A DNA stretch of 64,000 nt from Lactococcus paracarnosus (GTDB taxonomy: Bacteria > Bacillota > Bacilli > Lactobacillales > Streptococcaceae), in the NCBI RefSeq assembly GCF_006770285.1, contig NZ_CP017195.1, forward strand, positions 992,001-1,056,000, written 5' to 3'. The position numbers and the translations under genes are program-made. Position 1 is the stretch's first letter, and each line of letters starts with the position of its first letter. Positions 1 to 9,595 of this stretch are shown in pieces. The notes under the pieces were generated by a model. It was not told the DNA's origin. It worked only from the letters and a program-made list of their open reading frames with translations, and ran no database searches.

Positions 1-2
1 GC

Positions 3-911
3 GGTGTCGATATTTCTGGAGGTGCTCGTGTTCGAAAAGGCGCAACTGATGCCATCGTCAACTATGTCGAGAGATTGGGTGGGGACATTCCTAAATCTCT
101 AAAAGCAATCACAGATAGTGTCTCTTCAGTAGGTGGCACACCGCTGGTTGTGGCAAACAATCAGACGATACTAGGCGTGATTTATCTCAAAGATACCATC
201 AAGCCAGGATTGGTAGCACGCTTTGCAAGGTTGCACGAAATGGGCATTAAAACGATTATGTGTACGGGAGACAACCCTTTGACAGCAGCGACAATTGCAC
301 AAGAAGCAGGCGTCGACAGCTTTATAGCAGAATGTACGCCTGAGGATAAGATTCGCGCCATAAAAGCAGAGCAGGCACAAGGCAAAGTAGTCGCAATGAC
401 CGGTGATGGCACTAATGATGCACCCGCGCTCGCACAAGCAGATGTCGGTATTGCCATGAATTCTGGGACCAGTGCAGCAAAAGAAGCAGCAAATATGGTC
501 GACCTAGATTCAGATCCGACAAAAATTCTTGATATCGTTGAGATAGGTAAACAATTGTTGATTACCAGAGGGGCATTGACGACCTTTTCAATCGCTAATG
601 ATATCGCCAAGTATTTTGCGATTATCCCAGCCATGTTTATGGTTGCAATTCCAGAAATTAGTATCATGAATGTGATGGGACTTGCGACACCATCAAGTGC
701 AATTCTATCAGCACTCATCTTTAATGCGGTGATTATCCCGATTTTGATCCCACTTGCGATGAAAGGGGTTCGATATAAACCCCAACGTTCTGAAAAATTA
801 CTGACGCATAATATGTTAGTTTATGGGTTGGGTGGTGTGATAGCTCCCTTTATCGGGATTAAGTTAATTGATTTAGTGATAGCGCCACTCTTACATTTAT
901 TAGGGATTTAA
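3..911 (+). CDS. kdpB: Potassium-transporting ATPase subunit B (KdpB), 3' part
   Basis: This is the C-terminal 302 residues of the P-type ATPase subunit that hydrolyses ATP to drive high-affinity K+ uptake by the KdpFABC membrane complex. The frame is open from the first bases of the window, so the start and the DKTGT phosphorylation site lie upstream. Visible are the P-domain motif [20 protein letters not shown] (about residue 137 of the fragment) and the final membrane helices. The sequence fits KdpB closely, including the '[21 protein letters not shown]' region near the end. kdpC follows 12 bp downstream with its own ribosome site, so the two are one operon. The usual KdpDE sensor pair is not in the window. 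Confidence 0.97.
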   Translation, partial: GVDISGGARVRKGATDAIVNYVERLGGDIPKSLKAITDSVSSVGGTPLVVANNQTILGVIYLKDTIKPGLVARFARLHEMGIKTIMCTGDNPLTAATIAQEAGVDSFIAECTPEDKIRAIKAEQAQGKVVAMTGDGTNDAPALAQADVGIAMNSGTSAAKEAANMVDLDSDPTKILDIVEIGKQLLITRGALTTFSIANDIAKYFAIIPAMFMVAIPEISIMNVMGLATPSSAILSALIFNAVIIPILIPLAMKGVRYKPQRSEKLLTHNMLVYGLGGVIAPFIGIKLIDLVIAPLLHLLGI

Positions 912-923
912 GAAAGGAAAACG

Positions 924-1556
924 ATGAAAAAAATCATCTATGCATTAAAAACGCCGTTTTTACTTACTGTCACACTTATGATTATCTGTGGGATAGGTTA
1001 TCCGTTACTCGTCACAGGACTAGGTCAGACTATATTTCCCTATCAGGCAAATGGCAGCCAAATCAAAGAGAATGGACAGGTTGTAGGGTCCACATTAATC
1101 GGACAAGCCTTTACTGAGGCGACCTATTTAAAAGGTAGACCATCAGGTGTCAACTATAACACCTATACAGCAGCAGAAAAAGAAAATGGACACTACTCTG
1201 GTGTGGCATCAGGATCAGAAAATCTAGCACCAAGTAATCCCGATCTCAAAAAACGAGTAGCACAGGATATGGCACGCTTCCTAGAGCAGAATCCAACGAT
1301 TAAAAAGCAGGCTATCCCAACAGATTTACTGACTGCTTCTGGATCTGGACTAGACCCTCATATCAGTCCTGAAAGTGCAAAAATTCAAGTGCCAGAAATA
1401 GCCAAGGCGAGTAAGATAAGTGAGAAAAAATTATATCAACTGATTGATGCACAGACGACAAAACCAGTTTTAAATTTTTTAGGGACGCCTACCGTTAATG
1501 TCTTAGCAGTTAATCTAGCCATACACGCGCAACTCAATACAGCCAAAAGTAATTAA
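924..1556 (+). CDS. kdpC: Potassium-transporting ATPase subunit C (KdpC)
   Basis: KdpC is the small subunit that stabilises the KdpFABC K+ pump and raises its ATP affinity. The 210-residue length is typical of the family. One N-terminal membrane helix (about residues 12-34) is followed by an extracytoplasmic domain with the family blocks GQAFTEATYLKGRPSG and SGSGLDPHISPESA. An AGAAAGGAAA-like ribosome site precedes the ATG. It sits directly behind kdpB as the last gene of the operon visible here. Regulation cannot be judged because the operon head is outside the window. Confidence 0.97.
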   Translation: MKKIIYALKTPFLLTVTLMIICGIGYPLLVTGLGQTIFPYQANGSQIKENGQVVGSTLIGQAFTEATYLKGRPSGVNYNTYTAAEKENGHYSGVASGSENLAPSNPDLKKRVAQDMARFLEQNPTIKKQAIPTDLLTASGSGLDPHISPESAKIQVPEIAKASKISEKKLYQLIDAQTTKPVLNFLGTPTVNVLAVNLAIHAQLNTAKSN

Positions 1557-1647
1557 AATATGGCTCTGGTCTTTAATTTACTCAGGACAGCTGACTGATC
1601 ATATATGCTATAATAGAAGAATAAATTATAGGATGAGGACTAGCCAA

Positions 1648-2340
1648 GTGACCTACAAAGTAATCATAGTTGACTTAGATGACACCGTTTTAGACTTTAA
1701 AGCTGGTGAAGTTAAAGGATTAGCAACAGTATTTAAAGCGTTTCAGACGGCAGCAGTTGACTATGAGGCTTGGGTCACAGCTTATAGCAAGATTAATCAT
1801 CGTATCTGGAGAGAAATTGAGGCTGGTGCAGCGACACAACCGTTATTAAATGAACGATTTTCTAAAACGTTTGCTCAGTTTGGTCAAGTCATCGATGGGG
1901 CAAAAGCAGAAACAGCTTATCGTCAAGTATTAGATGCCAATGACGCCATTGTAGCAGGAGCAGATACGCTACTTAGTAAGCTGAACCAGGCAGGTTATGA
2001 GTTAGTTGTTGGGACAAATGGTAAGACGGCTACCCAATATAGCAGATTAGCATTAACAGGATTTGATCGCTATTTTAAGCGGGTCGTGATTTCACAGGAA
2101 ATCGGACATGCCAAACCAAGTACAGGATTCTTTGACCATATCTTTAAGCTATATCCAGACAATACTAAATCAGAGTTCTTAATGATTGGCGATACCTTAG
2201 CATCAGATATTCAGGGTGCAAATCAAGCTGGGATCGATAGTATCTGGATAGATAATGACAAACAGCTAGGTCTAGTTCAAGCACATCAGGCAACTTATCG
2301 TGTGCAATCCTTATCAGAAATTTTACAAATTTTGACTTGA
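1648..2340 (+). CDS. HAD-superfamily hydrolase, YjjG/YfnB-type nucleotidase
   Basis: Predicted cytoplasmic phosphatase of the haloacid dehalogenase family. Motif I is DLDDTVLDF at the N terminus, motif II lies in VVGTNGKT, and motif III/IV is GHAKPSTGFF followed by MIGDTLASDIQGANQAGID. The YjjG/YfnB subgroup acts on pyrimidine nucleoside monophosphates, including non-canonical ones, so a house-cleaning role is likely but inferred. I place the start at the GTG at 1648. It gives an N terminus directly before the strand of motif I as in relatives, and AGGATGAGG lies 9 bases upstream. An ATG at 1633 would add five residues. It is a single-gene unit ended by a strong terminator at 2361. Confidence 0.85.
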   Translation: MTYKVIIVDLDDTVLDFKAGEVKGLATVFKAFQTAAVDYEAWVTAYSKINHRIWREIEAGAATQPLLNERFSKTFAQFGQVIDGAKAETAYRQVLDANDAIVAGADTLLSKLNQAGYELVVGTNGKTATQYSRLALTGFDRYFKRVVISQEIGHAKPSTGFFDHIFKLYPDNTKSEFLMIGDTLASDIQGANQAGIDSIWIDNDKQLGLVQAHQATYRVQSLSEILQILT

Positions 2341-2360
2341 TTGACAGACATCTTATAGAC

Positions 2361-2390
2361 AAACAGCTATCTAGTCAGATAGCTGTTTTC
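2361..2390 (+). terminator. Rho-independent terminator after the HAD gene
   Basis: A perfect 12-bp stem (AAACAGCTATCT with its complement) around a 4-base loop runs into a T-rich end. It lies 20 bp after the HAD stop codon and separates that gene from guaA. Confidence 0.85.
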
Positions 2391-2600
2391 TTGTCTCAGG
2401 GATAACAGGCTAATCGCTGATTTTTAAGTAAATAGATTGCTAAAGAAAAGAGATGAAGCCAAAAAGTCTAGGACGACATGATAAACTAGCCAAATTAATC
2501 AAGTATCCTGAAAATAAATCTCAAAAACACCACTTTTTTTGGTAAAATAGAAGAAACATATTTTCGCAGCTATATTTGCAGTTATAGAAGGAGCTTTACT

Positions 2601-4154
2601 TTGACAACCACTGATACGCAAGACATCCAGAAAATCATCGTACTGGATTACGGTAGCCAATACAACCAACTAATCACACGACGCATTCGTGAATTTGGTG
2701 TTTTTTCTGAGCTGAAAAGCCATAAAATGACTCTCGATGAAATCAAGGCCTATGCCCCTAAAGCCATCATCATCTCTGGCGGCCCAAACTCTGTCTATGA
2801 AGCGGATGCTTTTGACATTGATCCAGGCGTTTTTGAGCTGGGTATTCCAGTCCTTGGTATTTGTTATGGCATGCAGCTGATGACCCAAAAACTTGGTGGT
2901 AAAGTTGAAGCTAATCCAGGTAATGGGGAATTTGGCCCAACAAAAATTAGCCTAGATTCACCATCAAATCTGCTTGACGGCACACCTGTAGAGCAAACTG
3001 TCTTGATGAGTCACTCTGATAATGTCACAGTCCTTCCTGAAGGCTTTAAAATTGCCGCTCATACGGATAAAACACCGATTGCTGCGATTGCAAATGATGA
3101 AAAAGGCCTTTACGGGGTACAATTTCACGCTGAAACAACCCTCAGTGAATATGGTCATGTGATTATTGAGAACTTTGTTAAAAAAATAGCTAAGGCATCT
3201 GGTACTTGGTCGATGGCTGGATTTGTAGACCAACAAATCAAAGAAATTCGTGAAAAAGTTGGAGACAAAAAAGTCTTGCTCGGCCTATCAGGTGGTGTTG
3301 ACTCATCAGTTGTTGGTGTCTTGTTACAACGTGCGATTGGTGACCAATTAACGTCTATTTTCGTCGATCATGGCCTACTTCGTAAAGGTGAAGCAGAACA
3401 AGTGATGAAAGATTTAGGTGGTAAATTTGGCCTAAATATCGTCAAAGTTGACTGTAAAGACCGCTTTATGAGTAAACTTGCTGGCGTTGCTGATCCTGAG
3501 AAGAAACGTAAAATCATCGGTAACGAATTTATCGAAGTCTTTGATGATGAAGCGTCGAAACTTGATGGTGTTGACTTCCTTGCACAAGGCACACTGTATA
3601 CAGATGTGATCGAGTCAGGAACGGATACTGCACAAACAATCAAGAGCCATCATAACGTTGGTGGCCTACCAGAAGATATGCAGTTTGAACTGATCGAACC
3701 ACTTAACAAATTGTTTAAGGATGAAGTCAGAGAATTAGGTGAAGTCCTTGGCATGCCACATGATCTTGTTTGGCGTCAGCCTTTCCCTGGTCCAGGTCTT
3801 GCTATCCGGATTATGGGTGAGATTACAGAACCACGTCTTGAAAAAGTACGCGATTCTGACTTGATTCTTCGTGAAGAAATCGCTAAAGCCGGTCTAAACG
3901 AAAAAATCTGGCAATACTTCACAGTCGATACAGGCGTTAGCTCAGTCGGCGTTACAGGTGATTTCCGCAGCTATGATACGGTCATTGCCATTCGTGCCAT
4001 CACATCGATTGATGGGATGACTGCTGACTTTGCTGAGATCGATTGGCAAGTCCTTTCAGAAGTATCACGTCGCATCACAAATGAAGTTACAGGCGTTAAC
4101 CGAGTCGTCTACGATATCACGGCTAAGCCACCAGCTACGGTTGAGTGGGAATAA
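2601..4154 (+). CDS. guaA: GMP synthase (glutamine-hydrolysing)
   Basis: Converts XMP to GMP using ATP and glutamine ammonia, the last step of guanine nucleotide synthesis in the cytoplasm. The 517-residue protein has the class I glutamine amidotransferase domain first (nucleophile in GICYGMQ, Cys88; His/Glu in GVQFHAETT near 175). The PP-loop ATP pyrophosphatase follows (SGGVDSS near 230), then the C-terminal dimerisation domain ending in KPPATVEWE. The start is a TTG at 2601, seven bases after AAGGAG. A TTG start may limit translation. A -10 like TAAAAT lies near 2542. I found no purine riboswitch in the 210 bp upstream. A terminator follows. Confidence 0.98.
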   Translation: MTTTDTQDIQKIIVLDYGSQYNQLITRRIREFGVFSELKSHKMTLDEIKAYAPKAIIISGGPNSVYEADAFDIDPGVFELGIPVLGICYGMQLMTQKLGGKVEANPGNGEFGPTKISLDSPSNLLDGTPVEQTVLMSHSDNVTVLPEGFKIAAHTDKTPIAAIANDEKGLYGVQFHAETTLSEYGHVIIENFVKKIAKASGTWSMAGFVDQQIKEIREKVGDKKVLLGLSGGVDSSVVGVLLQRAIGDQLTSIFVDHGLLRKGEAEQVMKDLGGKFGLNIVKVDCKDRFMSKLAGVADPEKKRKIIGNEFIEVFDDEASKLDGVDFLAQGTLYTDVIESGTDTAQTIKSHHNVGGLPEDMQFELIEPLNKLFKDEVRELGEVLGMPHDLVWRQPFPGPGLAIRIMGEITEPRLEKVRDSDLILREEIAKAGLNEKIWQYFTVDTGVSSVGVTGDFRSYDTVIAIRAITSIDGMTADFAEIDWQVLSEVSRRITNEVTGVNRVVYDITAKPPATVEWE

Positions 4155-4156
4155 AA

Positions 4157-4206
4157 GAAAAGAGCTTAGAATCCTTTATTTTTAAAGGCTATCTGCTCTT
4201 TTTTTT
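4157..4206 (+). terminator. Terminator after guaA
   Basis: AAAGAGC pairs with GCTCTTT across an inner CCTTTA/TAAAGG stem, and is followed by a run of T. It lies immediately after the guaA stop codon. Confidence 0.75.
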
Positions 4207-4416
4207 ATTACGAATACAGTTAATAGCAGTTGATGATAAAAAAATAGGTAGATTGAAAAACAAAGGCAACTCAACTATCACAATACAAAATGATACATAG
4301 ATAATGTAGATAATGATCCAGTACTTAAGTAGGTGTCAATCTGATTTCTAATGTCACTGATCGTCTTTTGTATCTATTAATACTGACTTATTAATATCAA
4401 ATAGTAAACAGATTCT

Positions 4417-4445
4417 TTGATTAAACATACCTATTTTGCGATAAT
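4417..4445 (+). promoter_or_regulatory. ahpC promoter
   Basis: TTGATT (4417-4422) and GATAAT (4440-4445) are spaced 17 bp apart, 37 bp before the ahpC start. I looked for a clear PerR-type inverted repeat around it and did not find a convincing one, although the flanking sequence is very A/T-rich. Confidence 0.55.
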
Positions 4446-4484
4446 GATTTTGAAGATAAAATTTATTAAATTTAGGAGAAAATG

Positions 4485-5048
4485 ATGTCATTAATTGGAA
4501 AAAAAATAGAAAATTTTGTTGCTGATGCCTATCAAGAAGGTAAATTTTTAACTGTCAATTCGGAAGATTTTAAAGGAAAATGGCAAGTGATTGTTTTTTA
4601 TCCTGCTGACTTCTCATTTGTTTGTCCAACTGAGTTGGAAGATTTGCAAGAACAATATGATTTTCTTCAATCACTAGGTGTAGATGTTTATTCATGTTCT
4701 ACAGATACGCATTTTGTACATGCTGCATGGCATGAACACAGTGAGGCGATTGGTAAAGTAACTTATCCAATGCTTGCAGACCCAACACAAAAAATCTCAC
4801 GTATTTTTGATGTATTAGATGAAGCATCTGGCTTGTCACAACGTGGTTCATTTATTATTGATCCAGATGGTGTTGTACAAGCTGTAGAAATTACTGCAGA
4901 TGGTATCGGTCGTGATGCTAGTCAACTCGTTGATAAAGTACGTGCTGCACAGTATGTTCGCAAAAATCCAGGTGAAGTATGTCCTGCAAAATGGAAAGAA
5001 GATGCAGAAACTTTGACACCAGGTTTGGATTTAGTCGGTAAAATTTAA
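4485..5048 (+). CDS. ahpC: Alkyl hydroperoxide reductase subunit C (2-Cys peroxiredoxin)
   Basis: Reduces hydrogen peroxide and organic hydroperoxides in the cytoplasm and is itself recycled by AhpF. The 187-residue length is typical. The peroxidatic cysteine is in [12 protein letters not shown] (Cys47) and the resolving cysteine in GEVCPAKW (Cys166). Two ATGs are adjacent. The second (4485) gives the usual MSLIGK start and is better spaced (7 bases) from AGGAG. ahpF follows 58 bp downstream with no terminator between, so the pair is one transcript. Confidence 0.97.
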   Translation: MSLIGKKIENFVADAYQEGKFLTVNSEDFKGKWQVIVFYPADFSFVCPTELEDLQEQYDFLQSLGVDVYSCSTDTHFVHAAWHEHSEAIGKVTYPMLADPTQKISRIFDVLDEASGLSQRGSFIIDPDGVVQAVEITADGIGRDASQLVDKVRAAQYVRKNPGEVCPAKWKEDAETLTPGLDLVGKI

Positions 5049-5106
5049 CTCATTCAGGCGATGTAGACTACTCGCCTTTTTGAAAATAGAAAAATGAGAG
5101 GCTCAG

Positions 5107-6636
5107 ATGTTAGAAGAAAATCTTAAGACACAACTCAAGCAATATCTTGAACTATTAGAAAATGATATTGTACTACGTTTAAATGCAGATATCAATGAAA
5201 CTAATGGTAAAAAAGTACATGATTTTGTAACTGAAATTGCAGATATGTCTGCGAAAATTAGTATTGAAAAAACGACAGCAATCAAATCTCCAGGTTTCTC
5301 AGTTGATCAAAAGGATACGATTTCTGGTATTGTATTTGCTGGGCTACCATTAGGTCATGAATTCAATTCCTTAGTTTTGGCGCTATTACAGGTGAGTGGT
5401 CTGGCACCCAAAATAGAGGACGAACTAAAGGAACGCATTCAATCCATTCGTCAACCTTATCATTTTGAAACATATGTTAGTTTGACCTGTCATAATTGTC
5501 CGGATGTTGTACAAGCATTGAACATTATGAGTGTGCTCAATCAAAATGTCTCACATACGATGATTGAAGGTGGTATGTTCCAAGATGAAGTAAACTCTCG
5601 TGGTGTCATGGCTGTACCAACCGTTTTTGTTAATGATGAAGAGTTTTCGAGTGGACGTATGAGCTTAGAAGAAATCCTTAACAAAGTAATCGGCCAAGCA
5701 GGTAGTGAAGCTTTTGAAGAGAAAGATCCCTATGATGTCCTTGTTGTTGGTGGTGGACCTGCAGGAGCCAGTGCAGCAATTTATGCAGCACGAAAAGGCA
5801 TACGCACGGGTATCTTAGCTGAAAAATTTGGCGGACAGCCTTTAGAAACACTGGGCATTGAAAATTTTATTGGGACAACTTATACGGAAGGACCAAAGTT
5901 AGCAGCACAACTAGAAGAGCATGTTAAATCGTATCCAGTTGATGTGATGAAAACACAAAAAGCAATCAAGTTAGCTAAAAATGAACTAGTTGAAGTAACG
6001 CTAGAGAATGGTGCAGTGTTACAGTCTAAGACTGTTGTCTTGTCTACTGGGGCACGTTGGCGCTCATTAGGCATTCCAGGTGAAGAAACCTTCAAAAACA
6101 AAGGAATTGCTTATTGTCCACACTGTGATGGGCCATTATTTGCAGGTAAAAAAATAGCAGTTGTTGGTGGTGGTAACTCGGGTATTGAAGCTGCAATCGA
6201 CTTAGCTGGTGTCGTTGAACACGTGACTGTTTTAGAATTTTTACCAGAATTAAAGGCTGATAAAGTCTTACAAGATAAGCTTTATTCACTTGACAATGTT
6301 ACTGTACTGACAAATGTTGAAACGAAAGCGATTTACGGGCAAGATAAAGTTGACAGTCTAGCTTATATGGACCGTGATACACAAGAGGTGCTAACACTTG
6401 AGTTGGCAGGGGTCTTTATCTTGATTGGTCTTGTGCCAAATACAGAATGGCTTGAAGGAAGTGTAGATCGTACAGCGCGCGGAGAAATTATCGTTGATAA
6501 ACAAGGTGCGACAAACTTACCAGGTGTCTATGCTGCAGGTGACTGTACAGACTCAGTTTATAAACAAATTATTATTGCTATGGGAAGTGGTGCAACCGCA
6601 GCTTTAGGTGCCTTTGATTACATTATTAGACACTGA
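5107..6636 (+). CDS. ahpF: Alkyl hydroperoxide reductase subunit F
   Basis: NAD(P)H-dependent flavoprotein disulfide reductase that passes electrons to AhpC. The 509 residues hold an N-terminal double thioredoxin fold with the CHNC redox centre (Cys128/Cys131), then the FAD domain ([12 protein letters not shown] near 213). The thioredoxin-reductase CPHC centre (Cys337/Cys340) sits within the NAD(P)H domain (VVGGGNSG), and the final FAD motif is [10 protein letters not shown]. All four redox cysteines are present, so the protein looks functional. It is the second gene of ahpCF and is ended by the hairpin at 6726. Confidence 0.97.
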   Translation: MLEENLKTQLKQYLELLENDIVLRLNADINETNGKKVHDFVTEIADMSAKISIEKTTAIKSPGFSVDQKDTISGIVFAGLPLGHEFNSLVLALLQVSGLAPKIEDELKERIQSIRQPYHFETYVSLTCHNCPDVVQALNIMSVLNQNVSHTMIEGGMFQDEVNSRGVMAVPTVFVNDEEFSSGRMSLEEILNKVIGQAGSEAFEEKDPYDVLVVGGGPAGASAAIYAARKGIRTGILAEKFGGQPLETLGIENFIGTTYTEGPKLAAQLEEHVKSYPVDVMKTQKAIKLAKNELVEVTLENGAVLQSKTVVLSTGARWRSLGIPGEETFKNKGIAYCPHCDGPLFAGKKIAVVGGGNSGIEAAIDLAGVVEHVTVLEFLPELKADKVLQDKLYSLDNVTVLTNVETKAIYGQDKVDSLAYMDRDTQEVLTLELAGVFILIGLVPNTEWLEGSVDRTARGEIIVDKQGATNLPGVYAAGDCTDSVYKQIIIAMGSGATAALGAFDYIIRH

Positions 6637-6725
6637 TTTTAGCTATAAGTGAGTACTTCGGTACTTGTTTTGGCTCTGTCAACTCTGCGGTGGTAACACA
6701 CTAAAATGAGGTAAATTGAGGTGTG

Positions 6726-6752
6726 AAAAGTTATCTTCGGATAGCTTTTTTT
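6726..6752 (+). terminator. Terminator after ahpF
   Basis: A 10-bp stem with a TTCG loop (AAAAGTTATC/GATAGCTTTT, one G-T pair) is followed by T residues. A weaker hairpin (AGTACTTCGGTACT) lies between it and the ahpF stop codon. Confidence 0.75.
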
Positions 6753-6903
6753 AGTGGTTTTATAATAAATCGTATGGGCATATATTTGTCCACATGATGT
6801 ATTATAGAGCCTTTTTTATTAACCGATGCGAATGATAGTTTATTTTGGATAAGTTAGCTGTTTTCGTTTTAAAAGAAGACGCAAACAGTAAAGGAGGAAA
6901 AAG

Positions 6904-7035
6904 ATGAAGAAGCAGAGACAAAAAAACTAGCTTGGCTTACTTGTCACCATGCTAGTAGTCTTGAGTGGATCAGCAGGTGCGTCTGCTAATGCGGCAGATA
7001 TAAGTCATCCTAAGCTTGGTATGAAAGGACGTTAA
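6904..7035 (+). pseudogene. Short secretion-signal-like ORF with TAG at codon 9
   Basis: An AAAGGAGG ribosome site precedes an ATG opening MKKQRQKN, then TAG at 6928-6930. The same frame continues for 34 more codons to TAA. Read through, it has a basic N terminus, a hydrophobic core (LGLLVTMLVVL), a signal-peptidase-like ASANAA site and a short tail DISHPKLGMKGR. An internal ATG at 6949 would give 28 residues. It could be the broken head of a secreted protein or a small peptide prepropeptide. I do not recognise a family. It lies in accessory sequence between ahpF and the GNAT gene. Confidence 0.4.
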
Positions 7036-7500
7036 GTACTTATTGTTGTTCGTTTTTTGCTTTAGAATAGTGCCAATTTAGCATTTGAAAATGTTATAAT
7101 TACATAATATAAAGAATTAAACAAAGGGTAATTTATAGGAAAAACAACGTTAATTATGAGAATTATGATATTCGACCAACATCTAAGAAATTACGAAAAG
7201 CACGGCAGTTAATTGATTTAAATTCTTAAATTATACAGAATATCAGTATTTAGTGCCTCGTTACGGATTGATACAACATTTTCTTGTTCTGTAATTTCAT
7301 CTCTATCAATTGAGAAAATTTCAAAAATAGGGCAAAACTTTTCAATATCATGTTCAGAATTAATATTAGTTGCTGTATCCTTCTTAATTATTAACTTTAG
7401 TTTTGAGTTTGTTGATACATCGTTGACTACATTAACGGCTGACTATATAGAAAAATGTATGTAAATTAATATGTGCATAAAATAAGGAGATAATACGAAA
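7036..7500. other. Gene-debris interval
   Basis: No intact gene is visible in these 465 bp. Besides the minus-strand remnant listed separately, a plus-strand open stretch near 7135-7230 reads NYENYDIRPTSKKLRKARQL and ends at TAA, without a convincing start or ribosome site. Base composition is more A/T-rich than in the flanking genes, which fits decayed acquired DNA. Confidence 0.4.
7218..7442 (-). pseudogene. C-terminal remnant of an unidentified protein
   Basis: The minus strand is open for about 75 codons between a TAG at 7445-7443 and a TAA at 7220-7218. The translation looks protein-like, with KLKLIIKKDTATNINSEHD followed by IEKFCPIFEIFSIDRDEITE. It has no start codon or ribosome site, so it appears to be the tail of a gene whose front is gone. 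I do not recognise the family. Confidence 0.4.
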
Positions 7501-7503
7501 TAA

Positions 7504-8367
7504 ATGAAAATTACACATACGACCTCACTGGATGAAGTACAAACAAAATTAGTCAAAAAATTAATTAAGAGTTGTCAAAGATTTGATAATACCTTTAGAG
7601 AACCCTATCTGTTAAATATATTAAATTTTGATAAACAAATGCCAGCATTTTTTCTAGGTTATGAAGACAGTAAACTCATTGGCTTTTTATCTGTTTATGC
7701 AGATACTAAAGATCCAGAGCTAAGTATTTTTATACATCCAGAGTATCGAAGAATAGGATATGCGACAAAACTATATCAGGCTTTTCTTAGTGAGACTAAA
7801 CCCTACCATCTTAATTCAGTCAAATATCAAACTGAAGCAAAGTTTTTAAATCATAACCCTAAGTTTATTGAGAATTTAAATCTTGTTGTTGATAATGAAA
7901 CTGAAACATGGATGACTAGAACTGGTGAAACATTTGAGTTACTGGAGAAAAATGGTTATGTTATAAAAGAAGCCTCAAAATCATTTAGTCTTCAAATTGC
8001 AAAGCTTCAATCTATTATTTTTTCAGAAGATCTAAAAGTAAGTGAAAAGTATGTTAATGAAGCGATTAATGATGAGACTGGCACACTTTATATTGTTTTA
8101 TTTAATGATATGGTGATTGCAACATGTACAGTTGATAAAAGTTCTGATTATATTTATCTTTACGGCTTGGCGGTGCTTAATGCGTATCAAAGACAAGGGA
8201 TAGGCACTTATTTTATGAAAAAATTAATCAATATAGAAATAGAAGAGACGAAAAAGCCTTTTCAAATTGCAGTGGCAGACAGCAATGTTGTTGCTAAGAG
8301 GATGTATGAAAGACTCGGGTTTCTCTTTCAAACACAAGTGGTATATTTTAAAATTGGTAATAAATAA
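7504..8367 (+). CDS. GNAT-family N-acetyltransferase with two GNAT domains
   Basis: 287-residue predicted cytoplasmic acetyltransferase using acetyl-CoA. There are two GNAT units. The first (about 20-110) carries FIHPEYRRIGYATKLYQAF, and the second (about 170-285) carries GLAVLNAYQRQGIGTYFMKKL and the terminal SNVVAKRMYERLGF block, each with an R/Q-x-x-G-x-G/A acetyl-CoA loop. The substrate is not evident. The gene stands alone between debris and a terminator. The ribosome site (TAAGGAG near 7482) is rather far from the ATG, so the exact start is less sure. Codon use is A/T-rich like the preceding interval, suggesting a variable region. Confidence 0.85.
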   Translation: MKITHTTSLDEVQTKLVKKLIKSCQRFDNTFREPYLLNILNFDKQMPAFFLGYEDSKLIGFLSVYADTKDPELSIFIHPEYRRIGYATKLYQAFLSETKPYHLNSVKYQTEAKFLNHNPKFIENLNLVVDNETETWMTRTGETFELLEKNGYVIKEASKSFSLQIAKLQSIIFSEDLKVSEKYVNEAINDETGTLYIVLFNDMVIATCTVDKSSDYIYLYGLAVLNAYQRQGIGTYFMKKLINIEIEETKKPFQIAVADSNVVAKRMYERLGFLFQTQVVYFKIGNK

Positions 8368-8416
8368 AATAAGTATCATCAAGACATCTTAAAATGAGCA
8401 GATGGCAAATCATTAG

Positions 8417-8444
8417 GTGGTAGTAGCTAATCTACCACTTTTTT
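8417..8444 (+). terminator. Terminator after the GNAT gene
   Basis: GTGGTAG pairs with CTACCAC around an 8-base loop and is followed by six T residues. Confidence 0.8.
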
Positions 8445-8482
8445 ATATCTTAAAACAATAATCAGGTATTTCTAAACTCCCC

Positions 8483-8513
8483 TTGACATTGAACCATGGT
8501 TCACAGTTATAAT
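8483..8513 (+). promoter_or_regulatory. MerR-type promoter with 19-bp spacer and palindromic operator
   Basis: TTGACA (8483-8488) and TATAAT (8508-8513) are separated by 19 bp instead of 17. A perfect 14-bp palindrome, TGAACCATGGTTCA (8490-8503), sits in the spacer. An over-long spacer with a central dyad is the hallmark of promoters twisted into shape by MerR-family regulators. The gene 24 bp downstream encodes such a regulator, so autoregulation of the two-gene unit is likely. Confidence 0.85.
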
Positions 8514-8536
8514 AGACGATAAGAGAGGATAGTTCT

Positions 8537-8947
8537 ATGTATACCATCAAAACATTAGCGCAAGCATTACAGATACCCGTGTCTACCATTCGTTACTATG
8601 AAAAGAAGGGTCTACTGGTAGCTAAAAGAGCAGCAAATAACTATCGGCAGTTTACTGAAGCAGATAAATCCCAACTTAGCCTAATCTTAGTGATGAAATA
8701 TGCAGGCTTTAGCTTAGCTGAGACAAAAGACATGCTAAGCTTTTCAGGTCTTTCACAAGCGTCATGTGCGAGTGAGACGCAGAAGCTGATCCTGCAAAAG
8801 AAAGCAGCACTTTTGAGAAAAATTGACAACTATAAAACGATTGTTCAGCTATTAGATGCGGTTGGTCCTTTAGCCATAACTAGTGATACGCCTGAGGCAG
8901 AAGCATTGTTATCTCAAAAGATCAATCACATCTTTGAAAACTTATAG
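8537..8947 (+). CDS. MerR-family transcriptional regulator
   Basis: 136-residue DNA-binding regulator. The N-terminal winged helix-turn-helix (YTIKTLAQALQIPVSTIRYYEKKGLL) is typical of MerR and is followed by a dimerisation coiled coil (about 85-110). The effector part is short and has one cysteine (Cys76 region, SQASCASE), so metal sensing of the CueR/MerR type is not evident. Small-molecule or thiol sensing is possible. It is co-transcribed with the flavodoxin-fold oxidoreductase 15 bp downstream, which is its likely target. GAGAGGA supplies the ribosome site. Confidence 0.9.
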   Translation: MYTIKTLAQALQIPVSTIRYYEKKGLLVAKRAANNYRQFTEADKSQLSLILVMKYAGFSLAETKDMLSFSGLSQASCASETQKLILQKKAALLRKIDNYKTIVQLLDAVGPLAITSDTPEAEALLSQKINHIFENL

Positions 8948-8962
8948 AAAGGATGCCTTACC

Positions 8963-9517
8963 ATGCAGACAACACTATTAATCGGACATCCCTATGACAA
9001 AAGCTTTAACCATGTCATTTTGGCTAAACTCCTTGAAACTCATCCGTCAGCAACCATCATTAACCTAGTAACGGACGGCTTTAACCCAGCGATGTTGTCA
9101 GATGATTTGGCACTTTTTTCAAAAGGGGCTTACGCTGATCCCTTGGTAGGCAAATACCAACAGATCTTAAGTCAGACGGATAAGTTGATTATTATCGCCC
9201 CCATCTGGTGGTATGGTCTACCTGCTATCATTAAGGGATTCTTTGATAAAGTCATGTTGAAAAACTTTGCTTATACAGAAGTAAATAGTCGACTAGTCGG
9301 TCAATTAACGCATATCAAGGAAACAGTCGTCATCACGACCGGGATTGCGCCTGCAATCTATCTTAGATTATTTGCTGGTCATCCTATCGGTGCATTAAAG
9401 AAAAGAATTTTGAAAGATATGGGTTTGAAACAGGTCAAGTGGTTACATAAAGGGAATGTCACAAAATCAGCAGCAGCTAATCAGAAATGGTTAGCAACAG
9501 TCGCTAAAAAAGTTTAA
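8963..9517 (+). CDS. NAD(P)H-dependent oxidoreductase, flavodoxin-like fold (quinone reductase type)
   Basis: 184-residue predicted FMN enzyme of the NAD(P)H dehydrogenase (quinone)/KefF/MdaB-like family. The N terminus carries LLIGHPYDKSFNHVI, and the active-site block is IIAPIWWYGLPAIIKGFFDKVM, as in quinone reductases. It probably reduces quinones or related electrophiles in the cytoplasm. The MerR gene just upstream and the 19-bp-spacer promoter suggest induction by a stress compound. The inducer is unknown. A bidirectional terminator follows. Confidence 0.88.
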   Translation: MQTTLLIGHPYDKSFNHVILAKLLETHPSATIINLVTDGFNPAMLSDDLALFSKGAYADPLVGKYQQILSQTDKLIIIAPIWWYGLPAIIKGFFDKVMLKNFAYTEVNSRLVGQLTHIKETVVITTGIAPAIYLRLFAGHPIGALKKRILKDMGLKQVKWLHKGNVTKSAAANQKWLATVAKKV

Positions 9518-9595
9518 CAAGTGGTTTATGGCTGTATTAAGCTATCCATTTGTGAATTGTCACCAAAGATGACACAGTACACTTATCATAGAATC

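Noticed and set aside
2391-2600. Possible purine riboswitch ahead of guaA
   Set aside because: The conserved core sequences and paired loops of the purine aptamer are not present. Only promoter-like sequence was found.
4300-4481. PerR box ahead of ahpC
   Set aside because: The region is A/T-rich and gives weak partial matches, but no site with good symmetry.
6640-7500. Insertion sequence remnant
   Set aside because: No terminal inverted repeats, target duplications or transposase-like translation could be recognised.
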